Shown here: piece after piece, positions 42,170 to 51,250 of the stretch | Layout: each line of letters starts with the position of its first letter | How positions within the stretch are numbered: the stretch's first letter is position 1 | Assembly: GCF_036625275.1 (NCBI RefSeq) | Contig: NZ_JAZKUD010000009.1 | Span: forward strand, 1 to 64,000 | Length of the DNA: 64,000 nt | Direction: 5' to 3' | DNA from: Accumulibacter sp036625275 | Lineage (GTDB): Bacteria; Pseudomonadota; Gammaproteobacteria; Burkholderiales; Rhodocyclaceae | Position numbers and translations under genes: made by a program | The notes under the pieces: model-generated | The model's input: the letters and a program-made list of their open reading frames with translations, nothing else | Told to the model about the DNA's origin: nothing | Databases searched by the model: none

Positions 42170-44782
42170 ATGTTGCGCGATCTCGACTACCAGGGCCGCG
42201 TGCTGGCGCGGCTGGGGGACTATCTGACCGAATTGTCCGGCCAGAAACTGAAGGCGGACAAGATCGTGGCCGCCAACGCGGGGGAGACCGACCCGGACCT
42301 GATGCGCCCGGTCCCCGACTTCCCCCTGAAAACCTGGGAGACGCTGCGCGCCAGCGGCAAGCTGCCGGATTCCCGCCTCGCCGTTCCCTATTCCATCCGG
42401 CAGGACGGCATCGGCCGGGCGGTGCCGAATATCGTTTTCAAGGTGCCCACGGGCGGCGGCAAGACCTTTCTGGCGGTGGCCGCCCTGTCGAAGATATTTG
42501 GCCGCTATCTCGGCCGCAACAAGGGCTTTGTACTCTGGATCGTTCCCAACGAGGCCATCTACGCACAGACTCGGCGGCAACTGGCCGACCGCCAGCACCC
42601 CTACCGGCAGATGCTCGATGTGTTGTCGGGCAACGCGGTTCGCTTCCTGGAAAAGACCGATCAGCTCGATGCACGCGATGTCGAAAGCCATCTGTGCGTG
42701 ATGTTGCTGATGCTGCAAGCGGGCAGTCGCGAGAACAAGGATTCGCTGAAGATGTTCCGTGACCGGGGCGATGTGCATGGGTTCTTCCCGCCGGAAGGGG
42801 AGCAGCAAGCCCACGCGGCGGCACTTGCGGCGACACGCAACCTCGACATTTACGATCTGGCCGGGTCAAGCTACCCATGGCCGCAGGTGAAGGATTCGCT
42901 GGGCAATGCGCTGCGCCTGATTCGGCCGGTCGTGGTCATGGACGAAGGGCACAAGGCGGTGTCCGAACTGGCGTTTTCAACGCTCTACGGTTTCAACCCC
43001 TGTTTTGTCCTTGAACTGACCGCGACACCGAAGGACATTGCGCCGACCGGCGGCAAAAACCCGAAGCCGGGTCGTCGCGCCAATGTGCTGGTCGAGGTCA
43101 AAGGCATCGACCTGGACCGGGAAGGCATGATCAAGATGCCCTTGAACCTCGATCCGCGCAGTGGAAGCGACTGGCGATCGACCCTGGCCGCCGCGCTGGG
43201 CCGCTTGCGCGACCTGGATGCCTCGGCGCGGGCGCTGCACGCCAACACCGGCATCACCATTCGACCGATTCTGCTGGTGCAAGTGGAGCGAACCGGCAGC
43301 GACCAGCGGGACGGCGGGCACGTTCACGCACTCGACGCCAAGGAATGGCTGACCCATGTCGGCGGACTGGACGAGGCGGAGATTGCGATCAAGACGGCCG
43401 ACACCAACGATCTGGCCGCGCCCGAGAACCAGGACCTGATGAGCGCGACCAACCGGGTGCGCGTCATCATCACCAAGCAGGCGTTGCAGGAAGGGTGGGA
43501 TTGCCCCTTTGCCTATGTGCTGTGCGTGCTCGCCGCCAGCGCCAATCTGTCGGCCATGACGCAACTGGTCGGCCGGATTCTGCGTCAGCCATACGCCAGA
43601 AAGACCGGCATCGCTGCGCTCGATGAGAGCTATGTCGTTACCCACCACGCGGACACGGCGGATGTCGTGTCCGCCATCAAACAGGGACTGGAAGATGACG
43701 GCATGGGCGATCTGGTCAGGGAAATTCGAACTTCCGACCCCAATGCTTCAACCGGACCCCGCGCTGTGCAGCGCCGTCCGAACCATGCCCGTACGGAAAT
43801 CTATTTGCCACTGGTGCTGCGCGTCACGGACGACCAGGTCCGCCTCCTCGATTACGAAGCAGATGTGTTGTTTGCGCTGGACTGGTCCGATATCGACGTA
43901 TTGCCTTTGGTCAAACGAATTCCCACCCAGCTTTCCAGATCCGAGCATCAGATGCGCCGGATTCGCCTGGCGGATTCGGGCGACGAGCTGATCGTCGCCG
44001 AGTTCGGCGAGCCGTCGCAGGAGCCACAGGTATTCGACCCCACCTATGCGACCCGCATGATAAGTGACCTTGTACCGAACGCCTGGATTGCGCGAACGAT
44101 TGTCGGCGACCTATGCACCGGACTGGTGAATCGGGGTTTCACCCCGGAGCAGCTGGGGAAACACGCCGGGCTGATCGTTGAAGAGTTGCGCATGTGGCTC
44201 GACACGCTGCGCAATCAACGTGCCGAAGCGCATTTTCGTGCCGAGGTCGCCGCCGGACGAATCCAGTTCCGCCTGCGCACCGACCGACATAACTGGCGCA
44301 TGCCTTTCGAGACGGAAACATTTGAACCGCCGACTGCAGAGAAGCTTGCAGTCGAAAAGAGTCTGTTTTCCCCCATCTATCGCGGTGACTTTTCGAGTCA
44401 GGACGAGCGGGAAATCGCCGTCTATCTGGATGGCGAATCTGCCCTCAAATGGTGGCATCGCAACGTTGCCCGCTCGAACTACGCAGTGCAGGGGTGGCGG
44501 CGCGACAAAATCTACCCTGATTTCATTTTTGCTTCGCTTGGCAGCGGTCCAGGTGGCGACCCCCACAACCGTTTGACCGTACTTGAAATGAAGGGAAAGC
44601 ATCTGGCCGGAAATGACGACACCGAATACAAGAAAGCCGTATTGCAACTGATGAGCGATGCGTTCGCTATCGAACCATCCTCACCTATCGGAGAGCTTGA
44701 ATTGGTGATTGAGGACGGAACCAGCGTTGCATGCGAACTGGTGTTGATGCCCGACTGGAAAACGCGGTTGCCGTGCCTCTGA
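42170..44782 (+). CDS. res: type III restriction endonuclease (Res) subunit
   Basis: An 870-residue superfamily 2 helicase-nuclease. Walker A is PTGGGKT at 93-99, the DEAD-like box DEGH at 258-261, TATPKD follows as motif III, and QLVGRILRQPYARK is motif VI. A C-terminal PD-(D/E)XK nuclease site is visible as YPD (D784) and EMK (E806, K808). All key residues are present, so the system looks functional if expressed. It cleaves unmodified DNA together with Mod. The stop TGA lies at the left end of a repeat element. Confidence 0.9.
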   Translation: MLRDLDYQGRVLARLGDYLTELSGQKLKADKIVAANAGETDPDLMRPVPDFPLKTWETLRASGKLPDSRLAVPYSIRQDGIGRAVPNIVFKVPTGGGKTFLAVAALSKIFGRYLGRNKGFVLWIVPNEAIYAQTRRQLADRQHPYRQMLDVLSGNAVRFLEKTDQLDARDVESHLCVMLLMLQAGSRENKDSLKMFRDRGDVHGFFPPEGEQQAHAAALAATRNLDIYDLAGSSYPWPQVKDSLGNALRLIRPVVVMDEGHKAVSELAFSTLYGFNPCFVLELTATPKDIAPTGGKNPKPGRRANVLVEVKGIDLDREGMIKMPLNLDPRSGSDWRSTLAAALGRLRDLDASARALHANTGITIRPILLVQVERTGSDQRDGGHVHALDAKEWLTHVGGLDEAEIAIKTADTNDLAAPENQDLMSATNRVRVIITKQALQEGWDCPFAYVLCVLAASANLSAMTQLVGRILRQPYARKTGIAALDESYVVTHHADTADVVSAIKQGLEDDGMGDLVREIRTSDPNASTGPRAVQRRPNHARTEIYLPLVLRVTDDQVRLLDYEADVLFALDWSDIDVLPLVKRIPTQLSRSEHQMRRIRLADSGDELIVAEFGEPSQEPQVFDPTYATRMISDLVPNAWIARTIVGDLCTGLVNRGFTPEQLGKHAGLIVEELRMWLDTLRNQRAEAHFRAEVAAGRIQFRLRTDRHNWRMPFETETFEPPTAEKLAVEKSLFSPIYRGDFSSQDEREIAVYLDGESALKWWHRNVARSNYAVQGWRRDKIYPDFIFASLGSGPGGDPHNRLTVLEMKGKHLAGNDDTEYKKAVLQLMSDAFAIEPSSPIGELELVIEDGTSVACELVLMPDWKTRLPCL

Positions 44783-44931
44783 GAGGGGGTAAAGAAATCG
44801 TGGCGAGCAGGCTAGGAGGCAGGGTGCCAGTAAACGACGAGACATATCAGATAGATAGCTGCGGAGTGAGCAAACGAGCGCGCAACGTCACAGGTCGTTC
44901 GCGCAGCAGATTTATTCACCACCTCTCAGTC
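44780..44931. repeat. MITE-like TGAGAGG element with inverted ends
   Basis: CTGAGAGGGGGTAAAGAAATC at 44779-44799 and GATTTATTCACCACCTCTCAG at 44909-44929 are inverted matches at about 17 of 21 positions, enclosing some 110 bases without a gene. The left end shares about 35 bases with 39842-39880. Both ends contain the TGA stop codons of the convergent genes res (+) and the coiled-coil gene (-). Confidence 0.6.
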
Positions 44932-45510
44932 GGCGGCGACCTTGCCGGCTGACTTGCCCGCGTCCCTGGCGGCCTGCCTGGCCTCGCGCTCGGCATCCTG
45001 CTGTGCCCGTTTTTCGATTCTGGCCTGTCTCTTGGCCTGCCTGGCCGCCTCTTTGCGGCGCCCTTCTTCGGTCTTGGCCGCTTTGGCGACCAGCTTCTGC
45101 TCGCGCGTAGCGGCCTGCGCAGCCTCCTGGGCACGAAAGCGCTCGGCGCTCTCCTGCTGCCCCGCTTCGCGGCGCGGCTGATCGGCGAGCCGCTGTGCTT
45201 CCTTGGCCTCGACTTCCTGCCTTTTCGCCTCGCGCTCGAAGTCACGAGCCGGTTGATCGAGCCGGCGAGCTTCGATGATCGCTGCCGTATAGCGCTTCTT
45301 GGCGGCTGCAAGACAATCGTTGACCAGAAACCGGGTATGGCAATCCTTTTGCTCGGCCTCGTGGCGACGTTCCGCCTCGGCGCGCATCGACGCGGCCCGC
45401 TGCCGCTGTGCGCCGGCCTCTTCGAGCGTTTGCGGCTGCGGCGGCGGAACCTCAGCCCAGGCCGCGCAACTGATCCCCAATGAAACCACCAGCCATCTGC
45501 CAGCACGCAT
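44926..45510 (-). CDS. exported alanine/lysine-rich coiled-coil protein
   Basis: A 194-residue protein with a signal peptide (VVSLGISCAAWA-E20) and a long charged helix: nearly all of residues 30-190 is A, E, K, Q and R in heptad-like order (RREAGQQESAERFRAQEAAQ, and ARIEKRAQQDAEREARQ). Two cysteines (C57 and C65 in KDCHTRFLVNDCLAA) could form a disulfide. No family is recognised; it resembles TolA-like linkers only in composition. It is likely periplasmic. Confidence 0.6.
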   Translation of the reverse strand: MRAGRWLVVSLGISCAAWAEVPPPQPQTLEEAGAQRQRAASMRAEAERRHEAEQKDCHTRFLVNDCLAAAKKRYTAAIIEARRLDQPARDFEREAKRQEVEAKEAQRLADQPRREAGQQESAERFRAQEAAQAATREQKLVAKAAKTEEGRRKEAARQAKRQARIEKRAQQDAEREARQAARDAGKSAGKVAAD

Positions 45511-45625
45511 TGCATCCTCCTGTCCGGCAGCCGAATGCCACCGACCGGTGGGCTTCGCGGCAAGCGACGCGCGCCCGCCAGACTACCAAGGGGTGCACTA
45601 TAATCGGCGCGAGCGCGTCTTGGCT

Positions 45626-45838
45626 AACGGTCATGACTTTTCCAGGCATCCCCGATCATCAAAGTCATGACCGTTTCCCTCCCTTGCAGGGCGCATTCCG
45701 GCTGGCACGCGCCGGAATCGTTCGATGGGCGCAGAGCAGTCTCTGCGAATTCCCCCTCTCACCCTCCGACCCTCTCACGCGAGTGGAGAGAGGGAGATTC
45801 GTGAGTCGCTGACGCGACTTTCACATGAACGGTCATGG
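45626..45838. repeat. composite repeat, reversed Z, then spacer, Y and reversed X, copy 5
   Basis: Z at 45626-45675 has perfect arms AACGGTCATGACTTT and its complement around TCCAGGCATCCCCGATC, the reverse of copy 1. After a unique 70-base spacer come Y (about 45750-45796) and reversed X (45797-45826), then a further half Z (AACGGTCATGG). It fills the spacer between divergent genes. Confidence 0.8.
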
Positions 45839-45896
45839 GTGCGATTGATCCAGTCCAGGCTGCGCGATCCGTGCGGGAAAGAGGAGCCGGCGTAGA

Positions 45897-47309
45897 ATGT
45901 CATCCTTTGACCGCTGTCAGAGGTCGCCTCAAGTCATGCCTCAAACCGATCACGTGCTGCCCATGGCTCCGCACCGGCGCCCGGCGAACCCGCTGCAACG
46001 CCTGTTGCTCCTGCGCCGGATTGAAGTGCTGACCCAGGCCATGGTCCTGATCCTGGCCGTGGCCTGGCTCAAAATCCCGCTCGAAGTGGTACCGATGAGC
46101 GCTGCCATCGCCGTCCTCGCTGCGGTCAATCTGCTGACCCAATGGCGCATCCACCAGGGCGACCACTGTTCCGAAGGCGAAATCTTCGCCCATCTGGCCA
46201 TCGACGTCGGCATCCTGGCGCTGCTGCTCTACTTTGCCGGAGGCTCGACCAATCCCTTCGTTTCGCTGTTCCTGCTGCCACCCACCCTGGCCGCGGCGAT
46301 GCTGCCGGCGCGGCAGGCCTGGGCGATGGCGGGGGTGACCCTGATCGCCTACACTTTCCTGATCTTCTGGAAGTTGCCGCTGCCTCCCCCGCAAGGCGAT
46401 CTTGCGCAGTTCGACGCCCTGCTCGCACGCGCCACCGGCAGTGCCGACGAACATGCCGCGCATGGCAGCGGCTTTGCCCTCCATGTACTGGGCATGTGGT
46501 TGAATTTCGTGATCAGTGTCGGCGTCGTCGCCTTCTTCCTGACGCGCATGGCCAACGCCCTCAAGGAGCGCGAACGCGAACTCGCGGCTGCCCGCGAGGA
46601 GGTGTTGCGAAACGAGCAGATTCTCTCGCTCGGCACCCTCGCCGCCGGCGCAGCACACCAGCTGGGGACACCACTCGGGACGATGGCCGTGCTGATCCGC
46701 GAACTCGAGCTCAACCACACAGACCCGGCTGAATGGCAGGAAGACCTGCAACTGTTGCGTGAGCAGGTCGATCGCTGCAAACAGACGATCTCGCAAATCC
46801 TCGCTTCGACCGGCCAGGGGCGTGACGAAAATCTGCGTTCGCTGCCGCTCGACGCCTACCTGCACCGTCTGCTCGACGAATGGCAGATCATCCGTCCGCA
46901 CGCACGGCTCAGCGTGACGCTGCAGGGTGCACAGCCGGCACCGCTGATCGCCGCCGACCGTACGCTCGAACAGGCGCTCCTCAACCTGCTCGACAATGCA
47001 GCCGATGCCAACGGCAGCAGTCCGGAAGCTCTCCGGTTTTTTGCAGGCTGGGATGCCGGGCAACTGCTCATCGAGATACTCGACCGTGGCAACGGCCTCG
47101 ATGCGGCAACGGCGCAGCGCCTTGGCGAAGCCTTCTTCAGCACCAAGGTTGATGCTCAGGACCGACCACGCGGTATCGGCATCGGCCTGTTCCTCAGCAA
47201 CGCCACCATCGAGCGTTGCGGTGGCCGGGTCGAACTCTGCAACCGCGATGACCCACCCGGCGGCGCCTGCACCCGCGTCACCCTGCCACTGCACCGCCTG
47301 AAAGTCTGA
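45897..47309 (+). CDS. regB: redox-sensing histidine kinase RegB/PrrB type
   Basis: A 470-residue membrane sensor kinase. Six hydrophobic helices fill residues 45-220. The quinone-binding heptapeptide GGSTNPF is at 115-121. The dimerisation/phosphorylation box LAAGAAHQLGTPLGT has the phospho-accepting H254. The redox-active cysteine position of RegB is matched by C294 (VDRCKQTISQIL). ATP-binding N and G boxes are ALLNLLDNAADA and GIGIGLFLS. It is predicted to respond to quinone redox state and to phosphorylate the RegA-like protein encoded next. Start ATG 45897 has GAGGAG upstream. Confidence 0.88.
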   Translation: MSSFDRCQRSPQVMPQTDHVLPMAPHRRPANPLQRLLLLRRIEVLTQAMVLILAVAWLKIPLEVVPMSAAIAVLAAVNLLTQWRIHQGDHCSEGEIFAHLAIDVGILALLLYFAGGSTNPFVSLFLLPPTLAAAMLPARQAWAMAGVTLIAYTFLIFWKLPLPPPQGDLAQFDALLARATGSADEHAAHGSGFALHVLGMWLNFVISVGVVAFFLTRMANALKERERELAAAREEVLRNEQILSLGTLAAGAAHQLGTPLGTMAVLIRELELNHTDPAEWQEDLQLLREQVDRCKQTISQILASTGQGRDENLRSLPLDAYLHRLLDEWQIIRPHARLSVTLQGAQPAPLIAADRTLEQALLNLLDNAADANGSSPEALRFFAGWDAGQLLIEILDRGNGLDAATAQRLGEAFFSTKVDAQDRPRGIGIGLFLSNATIERCGGRVELCNRDDPPGGACTRVTLPLHRLKV

Positions 47310-47313
47310 TGCC

Positions 47314-47883
47314 ATGATCGCCACTCCCGAAACCAATCAGGCCGACGACGAGCGATCGACGCTGCTGCTGGTCGATGACGACGACGCCTTTCGACGCGTT
47401 CTCGGACGCGCCCTGGATCGTCGCGGTTATGCCGTGACCGTCGCCGCCAATGTCGCCACGGCGCTCGCCAGGGCCCGGACCCAGGCCCCCGAGTACGCTG
47501 TCATCGATCTCAAGATGCCGGGCGAATCGGGGCTGGTGCTGATTGAAAAACTGATCGAACTCGACCCGAATACGCGCATCGTCATGCTCACCGGCTATGC
47601 CAGCATCGCCACCGCGATCGAGGCCATCAAGCTCGGCGCCGTCCACTACCTCGCCAAACCCTGCGATGCCGATGCCGTCGTCGCAGCGCTCAACAAGAGC
47701 AACAGCGGTGATTCGGCGATTCCGGTTGGCGGCTCGCCGCTGTCGATCGGTCGACTCGAGTGGGAGCATATCCAGCGCGTGCTGACCGAGCACCAGGGCA
47801 ATATCTCGGCCACCGCACGCGCCCTGAAAATGCACCGCCGAACGCTGCAGCGCAAGCTCGGCAAACATCCGAGCCGGGAGTAA
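47314..47883 (+). CDS. regA: response regulator RegA/PrrA/ActR type
   Basis: A 189-residue two-domain regulator. The receiver domain has the acidic pocket VDDDD (20-24) and phospho-acceptor D65 in YAVIDLKMPG, with the switch T/K residues in MLTGYAS and YLAKP. The C-terminal Fis-type helix-turn-helix reads NISATARALKMHRRTLQRKL, the highly conserved RegA DNA-binding helix. With RegB 4 bases upstream it forms a global redox control system of energy, carbon and nitrogen genes in proteobacteria. Confidence 0.9.
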   Translation: MIATPETNQADDERSTLLLVDDDDAFRRVLGRALDRRGYAVTVAANVATALARARTQAPEYAVIDLKMPGESGLVLIEKLIELDPNTRIVMLTGYASIATAIEAIKLGAVHYLAKPCDADAVVAALNKSNSGDSAIPVGGSPLSIGRLEWEHIQRVLTEHQGNISATARALKMHRRTLQRKLGKHPSRE

Positions 47884-47941
47884 GGCGATGAGTAAGGCGA
47901 TTTCCGTGAATCGATATACCGCCTGCCAGGGAGAGGGAGGA

Positions 47942-48355
47942 ATGACCTTGACCAACCCGACGCAAGCCGTACTGGGGCACATGCGCATCGATAAATGGCT
48001 GTGGGCGGCACGCTTCTACAAGACGCGCTCGCTGGCGGCGCAGGCGATCGCTGCCGGCCACGTCAAGATGGACGGTCACACCGTCAAGGCGGCACGCGAG
48101 CTGCGCTGTACCGACTGCCTCGAAATCGCCATCGGCGACATCGTCTGGAACATCGTCGTATGCAGCCTCAACGAACAACGCCGCCCGGCAAGTGAGGCGC
48201 AGCAGCTCTACGAGGAAAGCGCCGAGAGCCGCGCGCGGCGCGTGGCGGCCCGGGAAGCCCGGCAACTGGCGCCGGTTCCCGGTAGCGAGCTGCGTGGTCG
48301 GCCGACCAAGAAGGCGCGGCGGCAGATCAAAAGTTTCAACGAAAATTCCGCATGA
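47942..48355 (+). CDS. hslR: Hsp15-like S4-domain RNA-binding protein
   Basis: A 137-residue protein with an N-terminal S4 RNA-binding domain (MRIDKWLWAARFYKTRS, then QAIAAGHVKMDGHTVKAARE) and a basic C-terminal tail (GRPTKKARRQIKSF). Hsp15 binds free 50S subunits carrying nascent chains and helps recycle stalled ribosomes. I start it at ATG 47942 after GAGGGAGG; an earlier ATG at 47888 is possible but adds a non-conserved extension. It overlaps the DUF2784 gene by 4 bases. Confidence 0.85.
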   Translation: MTLTNPTQAVLGHMRIDKWLWAARFYKTRSLAAQAIAAGHVKMDGHTVKAARELRCTDCLEIAIGDIVWNIVVCSLNEQRRPASEAQQLYEESAESRARRVAAREARQLAPVPGSELRGRPTKKARRQIKSFNENSA

Positions 48356-48789
48356 GCGATCGATTCCTGGCAGACGCCCTCGTCCTGGTTCATCTGCTGT
48401 TCATCGTCTTCGTCGTTCTCGGAGGCTTGCCGGTACTGCGCTGGCCACGGCTGGCGCTGGCCCACCTCCCGGCCGTCTGCTGGGGCGCCCTGGTCGAGTT
48501 GACCGGCAGGGAGTGTCCGCTGACGCCGCTGGAAAATCGCTGGCGACAGGCTGCCGGCGAAGCCGGTTATCGCGGCAGTTTCATGGAGCATTACCTGCTG
48601 CCGATCATCTATCCGGCCGAACTCACGCGCGGCCTGCAGATTGCCATGGGCGCGGTGGTGATCGTCGTCAACCTGTCCCTATACGGCTGGCTTGTCCATC
48701 GCTACCGGCACACCCGCTCGAAACAGGCGAAACTGCCGGACGCGGTGCCGGCCCGAAGGGATGGTGACCGGAAAGCGAACGCTCGGTAA
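48352..48789 (+). CDS. DUF2784 membrane protein
   Basis: A 145-residue protein with three to four membrane helices (ADALVLVHLLFIVFVVLGG, AHLPAVCWGALVE, QIAMGAVVIVVNLSLYGWLV) and the family's conserved CPLTPLENRWR and YLLPIIYPAELTR. DUF2784 has no assigned function. It is coupled to the Hsp15 gene by ATGA. Confidence 0.8.
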   Translation: MSDRFLADALVLVHLLFIVFVVLGGLPVLRWPRLALAHLPAVCWGALVELTGRECPLTPLENRWRQAAGEAGYRGSFMEHYLLPIIYPAELTRGLQIAMGAVVIVVNLSLYGWLVHRYRHTRSKQAKLPDAVPARRDGDRKANAR

Positions 48790-48844
48790 GCTGGATCAGC
48801 TCTGCGGAGAAGCATCCTCACACGCTCTCGCGTCACTGCGCCAG

Positions 48845-48985
48845 GCTCCTCAATCGGGTACCGATATGCCCTCCCCCTCGCGAGGAAGGGGTATCCACCG
48901 ATGTCAACGCATCTCGATCGAACCAGGCCGTTCGACCAACACGGTCATTCGCACCCACCTGGGTATCTCGAATCGCCATGACCGT
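48845..48985. repeat. second-type GC-rich repeat with a trailing half Z
   Basis: GGGTACCGATATGCCCTCCC and CCTCGCGAGGAAGGGG resemble 63884-63925 at the window's right end, and CATGACCGTT at 48978-48987 is half of module Z. The rest of the 268-base spacer shows no gene. Confidence 0.45.
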
Positions 48986-49057
48986 TGGACGCGAAGTACA
49001 ATAGACAAGACAAGTTGAAACCCCTTTGTTGCAACCCCTTTCTTCGCCTGGCCCGCC

Positions 49058-51139
49058 ATGCAGTCTGATCAAAGCCATCTGCCGCAAGCACCAGAAACAA
49101 GCGAAGATCGCTTCGCCATTCTATGTGCCAGCAAGGAACTCTTTCAGCGCCGACTTACCGACATCATCAGGCAGTGCGGGATACGCGTACCGGCCGTGCT
49201 TGCGGCCTTCGATCAGGAAGTCGGCGCAGCGCATGACGAGTTGGCCAGCGCATCCGATTCGGATCAGGACACCGATCAGCATACCAACCTGACAGCCTCG
49301 CGCCTGACCTTGATGGGTGACGAGGACCTTGAACTCGACATCCGGATCAACGCCCTGATCACTCGCTTGCGCGAGACCGGCGGTCGCAACCTGTGGCGCT
49401 GTCAGTCGCGCTACATGACCTTGCTCTCCCGGCCGGCGATGAGCGAGACCATCAATCCGGTGGGGCCGGAAGCGATCTGTCTTGGCTTGTGGGCGATCTG
49501 CAGACACGCCGGCGGGGGTCTCGAGCCCACGCTGGCGCTGCTCGACCGGCTCGAACAGGGCCTCTGCCAACAGATCTCCGGAGTCTATGGCGAAATTGAC
49601 GGCCTGCTGGCGGGCCACGGCATCGGGCCAGCGCCCACAGGACAAAACCCGTCGGGCAGCACCGATCCCCGAACCGGCCGGATACCCTCCGGCGACACCC
49701 TGCCCGCAAACGCCAACGCCCTGTCGGCCCTACAACAGGCGGTCAGCCAGCAACTCGATGCGGATCAGTCGACCGTCCTGCAGTTTGCTCACCACGCCGC
49801 GGGATCGGGAAATCCCACGCTCGATGCCGCCGCGCTGATCATGCTCAACCATCTGTCTGAGCGCCTGACGGCGCTCGAAAACCGGTCGGTGTCGGCCAGC
49901 CGTGACGGCGCACCCGCAGAATCCCCCCTAGGGACCCTCAGTGCGAAGGATCTCGACCTGCCCCTGGGCAAACACGAAGCGGTCGCCTTCGACACCCTGG
50001 CGCTGATTTTCGAGGCCCTCTTCGACTCCGCCGACCTGCCCGACGCGATCAAGGAAGCGATCGGGCGGCTGCAGATCCCACTGCTCAAACTGTCGATCAT
50101 TGATCCTGCCTTGTTGGCCAACGCACAGCATCCTGCTCGCTCGCTGATCAATCGCATGGCTCGGGCAGGCGTTGGTCTGCCACCGGGGTCGAATCATCCG
50201 GTCTGCCAACGGATCAGGCAGTTGACCGCAAGCGCTCGCCTGATGCTCGAACAGAATGGCTCGCTCGATCCGCAACTGGCGGAACTCGACACGCTGATCA
50301 GGCAGCGTGATCAAGCGGTTCGGGAAGCTGCCGGGACGCATGTTCAAACCGTGCTTGAGCACGAAAACCGGCAATACGCGATGCTGCTCGCTGACCAATG
50401 GCTGCGCCTCATGCGGGCGCGAACCGGTTCGCCGGAGATTGCCTCGTTCCTTGAGCAATATTGGTGGCGAGTCATGATCGCTGCCGCTGCCGAGGGCGGA
50501 ACCCAGGGCAAACACTGGCAAGAGGACAGCAACACGGCCGACGAACTGATCTGGAGCGTGCTCCCGAAGCACACCGCCGACGAACGTAAACGCCTTGCCG
50601 GGCTGGCCTCATCGCTGCTTGGGCGAATCAGCGCCGGGCTGGACGCAATCGGTGTCCCAGTCTCCGAGAGAAAACCCTTTCTCGACACCTTGTTCGACCT
50701 GCAGACCAGTGCCTTGCGCAACCAGACGCCGACAGCGCCGTTGCGGGCAGCACCTGCGCTCGAACGCCAGCCGGGCGCCGGGGCCAGCAAGCCGATCGCC
50801 GAAATCATCCTGCGCGAGCGTCACGGACAAGCGATCCGTTATCTGCCCGATCCGGTCGACAGCAAGGCGCCCCAAGGGATACCTGCCGGCAGGAGTCTGG
50901 TAGGCGACTGGCTGCGTTTCGTGGTCTCGCCTCAGGAGTCGTCCTGTGGTCTCTGCTGCTGGCAGAGCCCGGCCTCGGGCAGGGTTCTGTTGTTCAATCC
51001 GGAGTGGGGCTCTGCAGTGGCCATGCCATACACCGCCCTCGATCAGCAGCTACGCTCGGGCCACGCCCGGATCATTTCGCGTATCGCCGTCTTCGACGCG
51101 GCTGCCGAGCGTGCGCTCAAGCTCCTGAAGCGGCGATGA
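49058..51139 (+). CDS. DUF1631 family protein
   Basis: A 693-residue, largely helical cytoplasmic protein of the DUF1631 family, restricted mostly to beta- and gammaproteobacteria. Recognisable segments are the N-terminal LFQRRLTDIIRQCG, LTLMGDEDLELDIRINAL, the central HEAVAFDTLALIFEALFDSADLP region with IPLLKLSIIDPALLAN, and the C-terminal SLVGDWLRFV followed by a PilZ-like end. Members may bind cyclic-di-GMP through the C-terminal part, but the function is not established. Confidence 0.8.
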   Translation: MQSDQSHLPQAPETSEDRFAILCASKELFQRRLTDIIRQCGIRVPAVLAAFDQEVGAAHDELASASDSDQDTDQHTNLTASRLTLMGDEDLELDIRINALITRLRETGGRNLWRCQSRYMTLLSRPAMSETINPVGPEAICLGLWAICRHAGGGLEPTLALLDRLEQGLCQQISGVYGEIDGLLAGHGIGPAPTGQNPSGSTDPRTGRIPSGDTLPANANALSALQQAVSQQLDADQSTVLQFAHHAAGSGNPTLDAAALIMLNHLSERLTALENRSVSASRDGAPAESPLGTLSAKDLDLPLGKHEAVAFDTLALIFEALFDSADLPDAIKEAIGRLQIPLLKLSIIDPALLANAQHPARSLINRMARAGVGLPPGSNHPVCQRIRQLTASARLMLEQNGSLDPQLAELDTLIRQRDQAVREAAGTHVQTVLEHENRQYAMLLADQWLRLMRARTGSPEIASFLEQYWWRVMIAAAAEGGTQGKHWQEDSNTADELIWSVLPKHTADERKRLAGLASSLLGRISAGLDAIGVPVSERKPFLDTLFDLQTSALRNQTPTAPLRAAPALERQPGAGASKPIAEIILRERHGQAIRYLPDPVDSKAPQGIPAGRSLVGDWLRFVVSPQESSCGLCCWQSPASGRVLLFNPEWGSAVAMPYTALDQQLRSGHARIISRIAVFDAAAERALKLLKRR

Positions 51140-51191
51140 CAGCGGCAAGCCGGGCGCTGGCGCAAAGCCGGGCACCGGTCTTCAATCAAGG

Positions 51192-51197
51192 TATAAT
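51192..51197 (+). promoter_or_regulatory. putative -10 box of rhlE
   Basis: TATAAT lies 54 bases before the rhlE start, in the AT-rich gap after the DUF1631 gene. The -35 position (51169-51174, CGGGCA region) is poor, so confidence is limited. Confidence 0.35.
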
Positions 51198-51250
51198 GCG
51201 TCGATCGTTTATTATGCAATTGATTTTTGACTGATTTAAGGGTTTTGCGG

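Noticed and set aside
45900..47336. 478-codon minus-strand frame over regB
   Set aside because: Antisense shadow; RegB motifs on the plus strand are decisive.
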